Assembly: GCA_003223245.1 (NCBI GenBank)
Contig: QHYI01000158.1
Coordinates: forward strand, 1 to 61,228
Direction: 5' to 3'
From: Acidobacteriota bacterium
Lineage (GTDB): Bacteria; Acidobacteriota; Terriglobia; Acidiferrales; UBA7541
DNA length: 61,228 nucleotides
Shown here: in pieces, positions 1 through 8,331 of the stretch
How the letters are laid out: each line of letters starts with the position of its first letter
Numbering within the stretch: position 1 is the first letter of the stretch
Made by a program: the position numbers and the translations under genes
The notes under the pieces: model-generated
Told to the model about the DNA's origin: nothing
Database searches by the model: none
The model's input: the letters and a program-made list of their open reading frames with translations, nothing else

Positions 1-1403
1 AAATTGGCGGAATTCAGCAGCTGGTTTGGGTTGAAAAGAATGTGAATGCGGTTGTAACCCAGGCGCATCGAGTTGGTCACGGAAGGCCCGAAGATGTGAT
101 CTTCGCCCACCGTTCCGATCTGGCGGCGCGATGAACGCGTGTCACCCCATCCGGGCAGCGTGTTGCCCTGGAGCGTGGGTTCCTGCCGCAGGTCCTGTTG
201 AATGGCGACGTAACCGTGCAGGCGATCTCGCTCACCGAGCTCCACATCGATGTCGCCAGTCCCTTGATCGATGTTGACGGGAGCGAGAGCGGAACCGACG
301 AAGAAAGGAAGCCCGTTTTCGGTGGCGTTCGATGCGGGGATCAGCGCTGCGAGCGCCTTTACAGCAGGATCCGTGCCCGCTTGCGCTTGAGCCTGCTGCG
401 CCGGAGAAAGGACCAGGCTGTTGATGGTGAGGCCCTGGCGCTGCCGCAATCCTTCATAGCTGGCGAAGAAATGCGCGCGATTCCTGCGAATGGGACCGCC
501 AAGGGCCGCCCCAAAATTGTTCCGTCTGAAGGGCGACTGAGCCACGGCCGTAGTGTTGAAAAAATTCCTGGCGTCCATCGCGCTATTGCGCAGGAAATTG
601 AAAAGCTCGCCGTGAAAGTCATTCGTGCCCGAGCGTGTGGCGATGTTGACGATGGCGCCAGAGTTTCGGCCGTATTCGGCGCTGTAGGTGGAGTTGTCGA
701 CTTTGAACTCGGCTACCGTGTTGATGGACGGCTGGAAGGTGATCTGGTTCTGAACCATATCATTGAGGTTGATGCCGTTCACCAAGTAGTTGACGGTATC
801 TTCGCGCTGGCCCGCGGTGACGAAGCCGAACGATCCCTGGCCGCGCAGGGGAGTCGTCAAGAACCCGTTTTGGGGAGGAGTTACGGTTCCCGGGGTAAGC
901 AGGCTCAGATCCACGAAGTGGCGCCCGTTGAGCGGGATTTCCTGCGTCGTTTTCTGGTCAATGACCTGCCCCATGGCAATGGTGCTGGCATCGATTACGG
1001 GAGTGTCCACCTCGATGCTGACCTCTTCGCTGACTTGGCCAATCTGCAGCTGGACGTTTTGCGTTACTGTGGTGGCCGCGTTTAGCGTGACATTGCGCGC
1101 GACGGAGGTCTCAAAACCCTTAGCACCGATACTAATTTGATAAGGCCCGATGGGGAGCGAGGGAACCAAATAGCTGCCCACGTTATCGGACTCCGTGTTC
1201 CACTCGACTCCCGTGACTTCATTTTTCACGACGACCTTGGCATGCGGAACCGCCGCGCCAAGGGCATCCGTAACGGTCCCTTTGAGAACGGCAGTGGACT
1301 GTCCCAGCGCGAGATTTCCCAGAACCAGGGAGAACAACAAGCAGCAGAAAAAGCAGATGTACCGATTTAGACCGACAGAGGACCTGTTTAGAAAAACTTC
1401 CAT
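1..1403 (-). CDS. TonB-dependent receptor, Oar-like, N-terminal part (runs off the window)
   Basis: Translating the minus strand from ATG 1401-1403 gives an open frame to the window edge, about 467 residues. It starts with a hydrophobic signal peptide (about residues 14-35). A carboxypeptidase-regulatory/Cna-B-like domain follows (about 38-125, with the phrase GTVTDALGAAVPHAKV). Next comes a plug-like region with the segments EIPLNGRHFVDLSLLTPG and EFKVDNSTYSAEYGR. This order is typical of the very long outer-membrane receptors common in Acidobacteria, which are thought to move large substrates such as oligosaccharides or peptides with TonB energy. A strong Shine-Dalgarno GGAGG lies about 10 nt upstream and fixes the start. 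The beta-barrel would lie beyond base 1. The substrate cannot be told from this part. The annotated neighbours give no hint, and the gene faces away from the rest of the window. Confidence 0.88.
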   Translation of the reverse strand, partial: MEVFLNRSSVGLNRYICFFCCLLFSLVLGNLALGQSTAVLKGTVTDALGAAVPHAKVVVKNEVTGVEWNTESDNVGSYLVPSLPIGPYQISIGAKGFETSVARNVTLNAATTVTQNVQLQIGQVSEEVSIEVDTPVIDASTIAMGQVIDQKTTQEIPLNGRHFVDLSLLTPGTVTPPQNGFLTTPLRGQGSFGFVTAGQREDTVNYLVNGINLNDMVQNQITFQPSINTVAEFKVDNSTYSAEYGRNSGAIVNIATRSGTNDFHGELFNFLRNSAMDARNFFNTTAVAQSPFRRNNFGAALGGPIRRNRAHFFASYEGLRQRQGLTINSLVLSPAQQAQAQAGTDPAVKALAALIPASNATENGLPFFVGSALAPVNIDQGTGDIDVELGERDRLHGYVAIQQDLRQEPTLQGNTLPGWGDTRSSRRQIGTVGEDHIFGPSVTNSMRLGYNRIHILFNPNQLLNSAN

Positions 1404-1645
1404 AAATACCTTACCTCCTGGGGTCAAAAGACCCAATCCGATGAAAGTGAGCAACTCTCCACCGGTTCCGCGGTGTTGGCCAGGAGGAAGCGCCTCGGAA
1501 CGGGCACAAAACTTAACTTAGATTGTTGGCGGACTTAGCCCCGCGTTGAAATACTATTTTGCCCAGGAATCTTGTCAATAGTACGAGGTACACCAGCTAC
1601 GCGTTGCGTCGCGAAAAAGTTAACACCTAAGGCATCCCTCTCCGC

Positions 1646-1873
1646 TCAGGCGTGGTGCCGGCGCTGGATGCGGCGGCGTTCCGCGGCCCAGTCTATGAAG
1701 CGTTCCATGTGCTCGCGGTATTTCCAGGCGAGATGGAAAAATCTGCGCGCGGTTAGATCCGCGGCTTCTTTTCCGAGAAAGGTTTCGAACCGCCAACGAA
1801 TGTACGGGCTCTTCCACGGTTTTAGCCGGTAGCCGCGAGCTGCGTTCCAGCAATAACTCAGCGTAGTGAACAT
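1646..1873 (-). CDS. small conserved hypothetical protein, 75 aa
   Basis: A 75-residue protein, basic and rich in aromatics and arginine, with no signal peptide or membrane segment. It begins MFTTLSYCWNAARGYRLKPW and ends with a helical WAAERRRIQRRHH tail. I recall similar short proteins (RGYRLxPW, then a WRxET motif, then MERFxDWAAERR) in acidobacterial genomes, but I cannot name a function. The start is ATG, with no strong ribosome-binding site visible. It stands alone between the receptor gene and ggt. Composition and the absence of better overlapping frames support coding. An alternative is a chance frame. Confidence 0.5.
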   Translation of the reverse strand: MFTTLSYCWNAARGYRLKPWKSPYIRWRFETFLGKEAADLTARRFFHLAWKYREHMERFIDWAAERRRIQRRHHA

Positions 1874-2011
1874 GTTTTCACGGTATTGTGATTCACATTT
1901 TTTTACAAGCGTTCTTCTTCGGTTTGTAGTCGAAGAGTTGAACGTTGAAGGGTCGAAAAGAAAAACCTAAAGAAATTGACAAAGAGAACCTGCACTCGCT
2001 CCTACGTAAGG

Positions 2012-2040
2012 GCGACAATTCCTTCGAATCTCCCTATAAT
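2012..2040 (+). promoter_or_regulatory. sigma70-type promoter for ggt, probably leaderless
   Basis: GCGACA (2012-2017, four of six to TTGACA) and a perfect TATAAT (2035-2040) are separated by 17 bp. The ATG of ggt begins at 2049, so a start site about 7 nt after the -10 falls at or 1-2 nt before the start codon. There is no Shine-Dalgarno in between. A TTGACA about 50 bp upstream is too far away to pair with this -10. Confidence 0.6.
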
Positions 2041-2048
2041 TCCCTGCT

Positions 2049-3743
2049 ATGCAGAAAGCTTCTTCTCTGAGATTTCTTGCCATCTCCTTGGCTCTTTGCC
2101 TTCTCGTGCCGCCCTCGTACGCCCACGATCCTGTTTACGCGCGCAAGGGAATGGTGGTCGCGCAGGAACCGCTGGCCGCGGATGTGGGAATGGCTGTTCT
2201 GAAATCTGGCGGTAATGCGGTGGATGCTGCTGTCGCCGTTGGCTTCGCGCTCGCCGTAACTTTTCCCTACGCGGGGAACATCGGAGGCGGGGGCTTCATG
2301 CTCATTCGAATGGCGGATGGCCGCACGACATTTATCGATTCCCGCGAAAAAGCCCCCCTTAAGGCCACACACGACATGTATTTGGACGCAAACGGCAACC
2401 CGACCAAAGACAGTTTGGTTGGCTGGCGCGCTGTTGGTGTCCCCGGGACCGTTCGCGGGCTCGAACTCGCGCTGAAGAAGTACGGCACCAAGTCCTGGCC
2501 GGAACTTCTGCAACCGGCCATCCATCTCGCTGCGGCCGGCTTTCCGATTTCGTATTCGCAGATGCGCTCGTTCCGCTACGCAGCGGATTTGCTTTCGCAG
2601 TTCCCGGATTCAAAGCGCATCTTTCTGAAAGAAGGAGCCTTTTACGACTGGAACGAAAATTTTAAGCAGCCGGAGTTGGCGCGCACGCTCGAGCGCATCG
2701 CTCGGAACGGCGCCAAAGAATTTTACGAGGGCGAAACCGCGCACATTTTCGCAAGCGAAATGGAGAAAAACGGCGGCCTGATTACTCTTGAGGATCTGCG
2801 CGAATACCAAGCTGTGGAGCGCAAACCTCTCGAAGGCAAATACAAGGGCTACCACATCATTGCTTCACCGCCGCCCAGCTCCGGCGGCGTCGGCATCCTG
2901 CAAATGCTTGGAATGCTCGACGGGACCGGCTACGAGAAATCCAAGGCCGGCTCGGCGACTGAATATCACTACCTGGCGGAAGTGATGCGGCGGTTCTACG
3001 CCGACCGCAACACCTATCTGGGTGATCCGGATTTCGTAAAGAATCCCATTGCCGCGCTTCTTGATCCCGCCTACATCAAAACGCGCCGTGACTCTATCGA
3101 TCCTGTTCTCACAACGCCAAGCGACCAGATCAATCCGGGCCTTCCTGCGGCGGTCGCGGAAGGCTCCAACACGACGCACTACAACATCGCCGACGAGCAA
3201 GGCAACGTGGTCGCGGTTACTTACACGCTTAACGCCGGTTATGGCAGTGGCGTCACCGTTCCTCGCGCTGGTTTTCTGCTCAACGATGAAATGGACGATT
3301 TCGCCGCCAAGCCTGGTACTCCCAATTTGTACGGCGTGGTCCAGGGGGAAGCAGACGCCGTCGGGCCTAGCCGACGCCCTCTCTCCTCGATGGTTCCCAC
3401 AATCGTCTTGAAAGACGGCCACCCTTTCCTGGCGCTTGGCGCGCCGGGCGGCCCACGCATCATTACCGCGGTTTTGCAAGTGATGCTCAACGTCATCGAT
3501 TTCGGCATGAACATTCAAGACGCCATCGACTTTCCGCGCGTCCATCATCAGTGGAAGCCCGATCATCTTGATATCGAGCGAGGGGTCTCTCCGGACACCA
3601 TTGCCCTGCTCAAGAAGGCCGGCTATTCCATCGAGGAGGACAAGCCTGTGGTGATCGCGCGCGTCGAAGCGATTTTGATCAGCGACGGCTGGCTGCAAGG
3701 CGGCCACGACGAACGCGGCTCCGGCAAAGCCGTTGGCTATTGA
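2049..3743 (+). CDS. ggt: gamma-glutamyltransferase (glutathione hydrolase)
   Basis: A 564-residue periplasmic N-terminal-nucleophile hydrolase that transfers or hydrolyses the gamma-glutamyl group of glutathione and related amides. Residues 1-25 form a signal peptide ending PSYAHD. The family block SGGNAVDAAVAV is at about 53-64. The autoprocessing site is N374/T375 within NTTHYN, followed by GNVVAVTYTLN. T375 should become the N-terminal nucleophile of the small subunit, about 190 residues. Later blocks include SSMVPTIVLKDG and GAPGGPRIITAVLQ, and the protein ends GSGKAVGY as in many family members. Length is normal. It is monocistronic, with its own promoter and probably a leaderless mRNA. 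A partial copy of its 3' end lies 1.48 kb downstream (5201-5242). Confidence 0.95.
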   Translation: MQKASSLRFLAISLALCLLVPPSYAHDPVYARKGMVVAQEPLAADVGMAVLKSGGNAVDAAVAVGFALAVTFPYAGNIGGGGFMLIRMADGRTTFIDSREKAPLKATHDMYLDANGNPTKDSLVGWRAVGVPGTVRGLELALKKYGTKSWPELLQPAIHLAAAGFPISYSQMRSFRYAADLLSQFPDSKRIFLKEGAFYDWNENFKQPELARTLERIARNGAKEFYEGETAHIFASEMEKNGGLITLEDLREYQAVERKPLEGKYKGYHIIASPPPSSGGVGILQMLGMLDGTGYEKSKAGSATEYHYLAEVMRRFYADRNTYLGDPDFVKNPIAALLDPAYIKTRRDSIDPVLTTPSDQINPGLPAAVAEGSNTTHYNIADEQGNVVAVTYTLNAGYGSGVTVPRAGFLLNDEMDDFAAKPGTPNLYGVVQGEADAVGPSRRPLSSMVPTIVLKDGHPFLALGAPGGPRIITAVLQVMLNVIDFGMNIQDAIDFPRVHHQWKPDHLDIERGVSPDTIALLKKAGYSIEEDKPVVIARVEAILISDGWLQGGHDERGSGKAVGY

Positions 3744-3758
3744 GAGTCATGCAGGTCG
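3717..3758 (+). repeat. 3' end of ggt, copy 1 of a 42-bp direct repeat
   Basis: Bases 3717-3741 (last codons of ggt) match 5201-5225 at 24 of 25 positions. GCAGGTCG then recurs at the same 9-nt offset (3751-3758 and 5235-5242). The copies are in the same orientation and flank the PepSY gene. Confidence 0.75.
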
Positions 3759-4010
3759 AGTTGAAGATGTCTGTTACACCCTGCTCGTGGAGATGTGCGA
3801 TGAGTGCCTGCGCATCCGTTAGGGTACTTTTCTTTGGGGAGGTAGCTAACAGGGTTCTCGTGAATTGCCAGGCCGAGCCCAGATTACCGTACCTTGAACT
3901 TTGATAGTGATGTGGCGCTGGCGGACAGTGCTCAAGTCGCTAAATACACGGGCTCCGGCAGCACCGACGAAGCCACCAATTTCGTTTGTTCAAAACCGTA
4001 GCGTGCCGGC

Positions 4011-5093
4011 CTAAGAGACTTGTTGGCGTCGGCGATTCCACCAGATAAGCGGACCCGTGACGGCCATGACTGGAAGCATCAGGCTAGTCACGCAAGCGAG
4101 GATGCGCGTCGGAAGCCCGCCAATATCACCCGTGTGAATTTCACGGTTCCAAAGCTTTACCATGCGAAAGCCGAGAGGCCCTGAACGCGAGTTTAAGTGA
4201 AACACTATGTCGCCGGTGTAGGCATCGATGAAAAGATTTGTGCGTCCGGATGGAGTCCGGTCCTCAGGGTATTTCATGGCAATGCGAACGGGGTTAGCCG
4301 AAAGGAGGATCCACGTTGCGTGTGCCCCTGGCGCTGCTGATTCGGCGATGGAGAGTAGTCGATCAGGGCTAAGCGCGACGGCATTTGCGCTCCAAGGTTG
4401 CACCCGGGGGAAGGGCGGGACATCCACTGAATTTGTGATTCGATTGGCCAACCGCGTCGCTCCATTTTCCCAATGGATGACGAGGGCTGTGATGGCAAAA
4501 ATCATGAGAAACAGCGAAAGGTAAATTCCGAGCGTCTGATGCAACTCGAAGTTAAGCTGTTTGATCTGGCTACGCCAGTTTACTGTCAGCAGCCTGCGCG
4601 GCCACCAGAGAACGACCCCGGAAAGGGATAGAACAAGCAGAAGCACCGCAGCCAAGCTCACAAGCAAGCTTCCGGCGTCTCCCATCATGAGACGGAGATG
4701 AAAACTGTGGACATAGCCTACGAAGTTGTTGTGGTCGGACCCGGTGCCGAGCACGTCCCCGGTGAATGGGTTGAATGCAACATTCAACGGGGCACCTGCG
4801 CCTGGAGCTTTTGATTGAAGGCCAGCTTCCCAAGCGATGTCGTTTCGCGGGGAAATCAAAAATGCAACGACAGCTCGGCCGGGATATTTTTTCTCGAGCC
4901 CAGATTTCATCTCGGTCAATGTCAGGCGCTTTTCGCCCGGCGTCACCCAAGTCATTTGGGGATTCAAGGCGCGGTCAATCTCATCCTCGAAGACCATGAA
5001 ACTGCCTGTGACGCCGGAGAGGATAAGGAATACTCCGGCGATAAGTCCGGCGCAAAGATGAAGGTTAAGCAAAAGCTTTCGCAAACGTGGCAA
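4011..5093 (-). CDS. PepSY-associated membrane protein
   Basis: A 360-residue inner-membrane protein of the PepSY_TM family. It opens with RKLLLNLHLCAGLIAGVFLILSG-type sequence, the usual first membrane helix with a conserved HxxxG-like histidine. A periplasmic PepSY-like loop follows, then a helix at about residues 145-167, another at about 190-210 (YLSLFLMIFAITALV), and a last helix near the C-terminus ending PLIWWNRRRQQ. Family members often accompany TonB siderophore receptors and are proposed to act in ferric-siderophore reduction or peptidase control. No such receptor is adjacent here, so the role is open. It points against ggt and lies exactly between the two copies of the ggt 3'-end repeat. 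Confidence 0.85.
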   Translation of the reverse strand: MPRLRKLLLNLHLCAGLIAGVFLILSGVTGSFMVFEDEIDRALNPQMTWVTPGEKRLTLTEMKSGLEKKYPGRAVVAFLISPRNDIAWEAGLQSKAPGAGAPLNVAFNPFTGDVLGTGSDHNNFVGYVHSFHLRLMMGDAGSLLVSLAAVLLLVLSLSGVVLWWPRRLLTVNWRSQIKQLNFELHQTLGIYLSLFLMIFAITALVIHWENGATRLANRITNSVDVPPFPRVQPWSANAVALSPDRLLSIAESAAPGAHATWILLSANPVRIAMKYPEDRTPSGRTNLFIDAYTGDIVFHLNSRSGPLGFRMVKLWNREIHTGDIGGLPTRILACVTSLMLPVMAVTGPLIWWNRRRQQVS

Positions 5094-5137
5094 GCCTCTT
5101 TTTGTACCCGGCGTCTAGCGCGCAGTTTAGCCAGGTC

Positions 5138-5146
5138 TGCTATAAT
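5138..5146 (+). promoter_or_regulatory. extended -10 promoter, TGC plus TATAAT
   Basis: A perfect extended -10 (TGC at 5138-5140, TATAAT at 5141-5146) on the plus strand, about 200 nt upstream of the PilZ-like gene at 5350. No good -35 is seen at 17 bp, as is usual for extended -10 promoters. It would give a long leader that contains the ggt-end repeat copy. Confidence 0.4.
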
Positions 5147-5200
5147 ACATCCTTACAATCCCCTGGTGGCTAGGCGTTCTTTGAGAGTGTACTTCGAACC

Positions 5201-5242
5201 GGCTCGGGCAAAGCCGTTGGCTATTAGGACAACCGCAGGTCG
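5201..5242 (+). repeat. ggt 3'-end remnant, copy 2 of the direct repeat
   Basis: A copy of bases 3717-3758 with one mismatch in the first 25 bases. The encoded end of ggt (GSGKAVGY) would be frameshifted here because one base is missing just upstream (GAACGCGG versus GAACCGG). It is either a relic of a second ggt copy or one side of a duplication flanking the PepSY segment. Confidence 0.7.
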
Positions 5243-5349
5243 GTTATGCGCGAATCCCGGTAGTTTCTATTATCTTTACCCTGTAAGGCTTCGAAACAAG
5301 TCGGGTGTGATGGCGTAGGTCCGCTGAATGAGGTCCCGGGGTAAGTTTC

Positions 5350-6039
5350 ATGGCGCAACCGACCGTAAATCAATCTTCTTCAACAGCCGGAAAGCGGCGG
5401 AGCCGGCGTTTTCCTTTCATCTCGCCTGTAGAAGCAACGTGGCAGGAGCCGAATGGCAAAATTTTCCGTGAGCCTGGACAAGCCACGGAAGTGAACGCGC
5501 AGGGTGGCCTGCTGGAGATGAAGACGTACCCCGCCGTCGGAGCTCAAATTGAGATAACCAACCGTCTTTCGCATGAATTCACGCAAGCTCGCGTCGTCGG
5601 TGTCCGCCGCAACGCCGAGGGCCGGTTGCTCGGAGTGGCCGTTGAACTTCTTGTCCCGAGCGAAACGTTCTGGGGCGTGAATTTCCAGCTCAAAAAAGCC
5701 TGCGCGGACTTGGTTAAGCTGGAGTATGACATGCGCTCGGGCACGATCGATCAGCGCGTTTTGAGCGAATTCCGGGACGCCGTGGATAACGTGCGCAAGA
5801 CCGCCTGGGCGGTTCAGGAGTGGCAAGAGCGCCAATCCCGGCAACAAGATCCGCAGACGGTGCTTCCTTTGCTGACTGCCGAACGTATCCGTCGCGCTAC
5901 GCAGCTCTGCGATGCCATTGCGGCTGCCTCAGCCGCACAGGACATAACGCGTCAGACCGTGGGGATTGAAGAATTCCTCCGAGCCGTCGAGCGCGTGCAC
6001 CAAAGCCTCGGCGAACTCTTCAAGGAGCGCGAAACCTGA
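5350..6039 (+). CDS. PilZ-domain-like protein with helical C-terminal half
   Basis: 229 residues, cytoplasmic. The first ~110 residues look like a PilZ beta-barrel: an arginine-rich KRRSRRF segment at about 16-22 (the RxxxR position), then VNAQGGLLEM near 47-57 where c-di-GMP-binding PilZ proteins have DxSxxG. Both motifs are degenerate (N and Q instead of D and S), so c-di-GMP binding is uncertain. The second half is predicted helical with no recognised fold. The start has GGGGTAAG upstream. No signal peptide. It lies alone after an extended -10 promoter. A shorter PilZ-like protein of similar style is at 33331-33690. Confidence 0.7.
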   Translation: MAQPTVNQSSSTAGKRRSRRFPFISPVEATWQEPNGKIFREPGQATEVNAQGGLLEMKTYPAVGAQIEITNRLSHEFTQARVVGVRRNAEGRLLGVAVELLVPSETFWGVNFQLKKACADLVKLEYDMRSGTIDQRVLSEFRDAVDNVRKTAWAVQEWQERQSRQQDPQTVLPLLTAERIRRATQLCDAIAAASAAQDITRQTVGIEEFLRAVERVHQSLGELFKERET

Positions 6040-6097
6040 CTCGCGCAACACTCGTCGTCGCTGCTCTATCGTCCGGCCCGACAATGAAGAATAGCAA

Positions 6098-7768
6098 TTA
6101 GGGCAGCAACGTGAAATTGACCTGGATGACGGTATCGACTTCGACGGGCTCGCCATTCAGCAGCGTCGGCTGATACCGCCACTGGCTGACCGCCTCGACT
6201 GCAGCGCGAGCCAGGTCCGGATTGATTTGGCTGTTCAACACCTGGAGTGACAGCGGCCTGCCGTCCTTGCTCACAACGGCATGAAGCACCACGGTGCCCT
6301 GCGCACCGGCTGCCTTGGCGCTTGCGGGGTAGACCGGCTGCGCCCTGGTTATGACTTTGGCAGCTTCCACATTGCCGCCAATGTTGACGCGCGCCTGTTT
6401 TTGCTCTACTGCAGTTTCCGCAGAAGCTGCTTTCGTTGAACGCTCAGCCTTTACCTCTACGGTGTCTAGAATCTTTCCTATGTCCAGCTTGACGGTCATC
6501 GCAAGGTCCCGCCCTGACTCCAGGACGATTTGTGGGGCAACAAAGGCGGCAAAGCCCGGCTTGAGTACTTTCATTTCGTACTCACCGGCAGGCAAAGCGT
6601 TGAAAACAAAATTGCCCGACGCGTTTGAAGTGGTCATGTCGATAGTGTTCGCTCTATGGTTGGTCATGACGATAGTCGAATTTTGAACCGCCCCTCCACT
6701 CGGATCCAGGACGGTCCCCGTGAATTTCCCCGATAAGTCCTGTCCCGGTAGCCGCATCGCGGCGAGCGGAAGCAGCAGGCACAGGGCTGCGCTTTCGGCA
6801 AGCAGCCTGGCTTTTCGCGATACCCTGCGGCGGTTTAGTTTGGGATTTAGCATGGCGACGAATCTCCTTTCCAAATTCGACGGGCGGGCAATAGCGAGCC
6901 CGGCGGACCAGCCGCGATGCGCGTTTTTGAGCGTGCGCGCAAGCTCGAGCAGTTGATTCGCATAGCGGGAAGCCGCGATCCCGCCGTTCAAGACGGAATC
7001 GTCCGAGGCGCGCTCACTCTCTCGACGCAAACTGGCAGCTGCAAACCACGCGAGCGGATGGAACCAATAGAGGCCGCGAGCCAACTCGGCGCAAATCTGC
7101 ACGAACCAGTCATGACGCGCGATATGTGCGAGTTCGTGCGAAAGCACGGCTTCCCGCCGCTCCGCCGACCATTCCATTGCGCTCGCGGGAAGCAAAATTC
7201 GCGGTCGCACAATTCCCCAGGTCATCGGCATCGCCGCGACATCAGCGGATTGCAACACCTGCACGCGACGCGCGATTCCCAGTTGCCTGGAGATCCCCGC
7301 AATAACTTGTATCCAATTATCACTGTCTACGGGCGTGCATCGCGCAGAGATCCATGCCAGTCGTGCCAGGCCTACGAGCAGCTTCACCACCACAAACAAA
7401 GCCCCGAGTACCCAGAAAAACAAAACCAATTGGGACAGTTGGCCGGCGACCGGCGAGGCGGTCGCGGCATTGACCACCATCGAAGGCAAGTTCTGAAAGG
7501 CATAGCCTCTTGAGGCTGCAGGCCCCGAACCCAATATCCTGGCCGCACTGCCGAGTGCGGTGGGATGCCAGGTGGGCAGCAGAAACGTCAGGAGCGGCAG
7601 GGCCAACGAGCCTGCAATTCCAAGCGCCCACACTTGGTGCCGCATGGCTGCGGAGTGGCGACGCAGCGCGTAAGCCACGCAGGCCGTCAAAGCCAACAGC
7701 AGCGTCGCCTTCACGGTGCAACCAATCAGAAACGAGAGCGCGAGTTCGCTGCTGCTTGGTAGATTCAT
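6098..7768 (-). CDS. BlaR1-like M56 metallopeptidase fused to a carboxypeptidase-regulatory and a TonB C-terminal domain
   Basis: 556 residues. Residues 1-140 hold several membrane helices. The M56 zinc motif is HELAH (211-215), with the likely third ligand in RRESERASDD (about 249-257). After another hydrophobic segment (~313-345), a Cna-B-like carboxypeptidase-regulatory domain follows (about 350-430, GTVLDPSGGAVQNSTIVM). The C-terminus (about 470-556, with AQPVYPASAKAAGAQGTVVL and WRYQPTLLNGEPVEVDTVI) is a TonB_C energy-transducer domain. In BlaR1/MecR1 a similar peptidase cuts the BlaI repressor on a signal. Here the usual penicillin-binding sensor is replaced by a TonB_C module, so the signal is unknown. 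It overlaps blaI by 4 nt (7765-7768), so translation is coupled and the operon is regulated from the palindrome at 8173-8190. Confidence 0.9.
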   Translation of the reverse strand: MNLPSSSELALSFLIGCTVKATLLLALTACVAYALRRHSAAMRHQVWALGIAGSLALPLLTFLLPTWHPTALGSAARILGSGPAASRGYAFQNLPSMVVNAATASPVAGQLSQLVLFFWVLGALFVVVKLLVGLARLAWISARCTPVDSDNWIQVIAGISRQLGIARRVQVLQSADVAAMPMTWGIVRPRILLPASAMEWSAERREAVLSHELAHIARHDWFVQICAELARGLYWFHPLAWFAAASLRRESERASDDSVLNGGIAASRYANQLLELARTLKNAHRGWSAGLAIARPSNLERRFVAMLNPKLNRRRVSRKARLLAESAALCLLLPLAAMRLPGQDLSGKFTGTVLDPSGGAVQNSTIVMTNHRANTIDMTTSNASGNFVFNALPAGEYEMKVLKPGFAAFVAPQIVLESGRDLAMTVKLDIGKILDTVEVKAERSTKAASAETAVEQKQARVNIGGNVEAAKVITRAQPVYPASAKAAGAQGTVVLHAVVSKDGRPLSLQVLNSQINPDLARAAVEAVSQWRYQPTLLNGEPVEVDTVIQVNFTLLP

Positions 7769-8160
7769 GATCCGCTCTCCTTTTTGCTTCTGGCGATCAG
7801 CGTGGCGAGCCGGTCCAACTCTTCGGACGAGATCTTCGAAACTTCTCCACCGAGCAGGGCGGCAACGGCCTTCTCCGTGGACCCTTCAAAAAAGGTGTCG
7901 ACAAGATGTTGGAGGGCGGAGCGGCAAGCGACTTCGCGGGGAACGCACGGAATGTAAACGTATCTCAAGCCCTCTTCTTCGTGACGGACGTGGCCCTTCT
8001 CTTCCAACACGCGCAGTTGCGCGCGCACTGTCGAATAATTTGGCTTGCCCTCCAGCTTGGCGAGCACTTCTCCCACCGTGGCGCGTTCCAGCTGGTAAAG
8101 AATGTCCATGATTTGCCGCTCGCGCCGCGAAAGAGCCATCCGTTTGGATTTTCTCTTCAT
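7765..8160 (-). CDS. blaI: BlaI/MecI/CopY-family repressor
   Basis: 131 residues. The N-terminal winged helix is recognisable from LSRRERQIMDILYQLERATV, NYSTVRAQLRVLEEKGHV and GLRYVYIPC. The C-terminal half (ALQHLVDTFFEGSTEKAVAALL) is the dimerisation region. Family members bind inverted repeats as dimers and are removed by proteolysis by their M56 partner, which here is the next gene with a 4-nt overlap. The start used is ATG 8158-8160. An internal ATG seven codons on (MALSRRE) is also possible. It is probably autorepressed through the perfect inverted repeat immediately upstream. The assignment of the symbol is by family only, since no beta-lactamase gene lies beside it. Confidence 0.93.
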   Translation of the reverse strand: MKRKSKRMALSRRERQIMDILYQLERATVGEVLAKLEGKPNYSTVRAQLRVLEEKGHVRHEEEGLRYVYIPCVPREVACRSALQHLVDTFFEGSTEKAVAALLGGEVSKISSEELDRLATLIARSKKESGS

Positions 8161-8172
8161 GTCTTCGGGCTT

Positions 8173-8190
8173 ATGCTATTTTTCTAGCAT
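8173..8190. promoter_or_regulatory. palindromic operator of the blaI operon
   Basis: ATGCTA (8173-8178) and TAGCAT (8185-8190) form a perfect 6-bp inverted repeat with a 6-bp A/T-rich spacer, 12 bp upstream of the blaI start. On the minus strand a TTGCAT (-35-like, 8208-8203), a 17-bp spacer and TAGAAA (-10-like) place the operator over the -10, which suits repression. Experimental proof is lacking. Confidence 0.6.
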
Positions 8191-8331
8191 ATGTGCTAAT
8201 CTAATGCAACCATGAGGATTGGATTTAGTTGGTTCCCCGCAACAACCCCATTGGCCAATATGAGTAGTTTGCCTGGACTAATCTGAAATGATTCTGCAGG
8301 TCAAATGCCTGACGGGTGAGGAGATTCGTAA

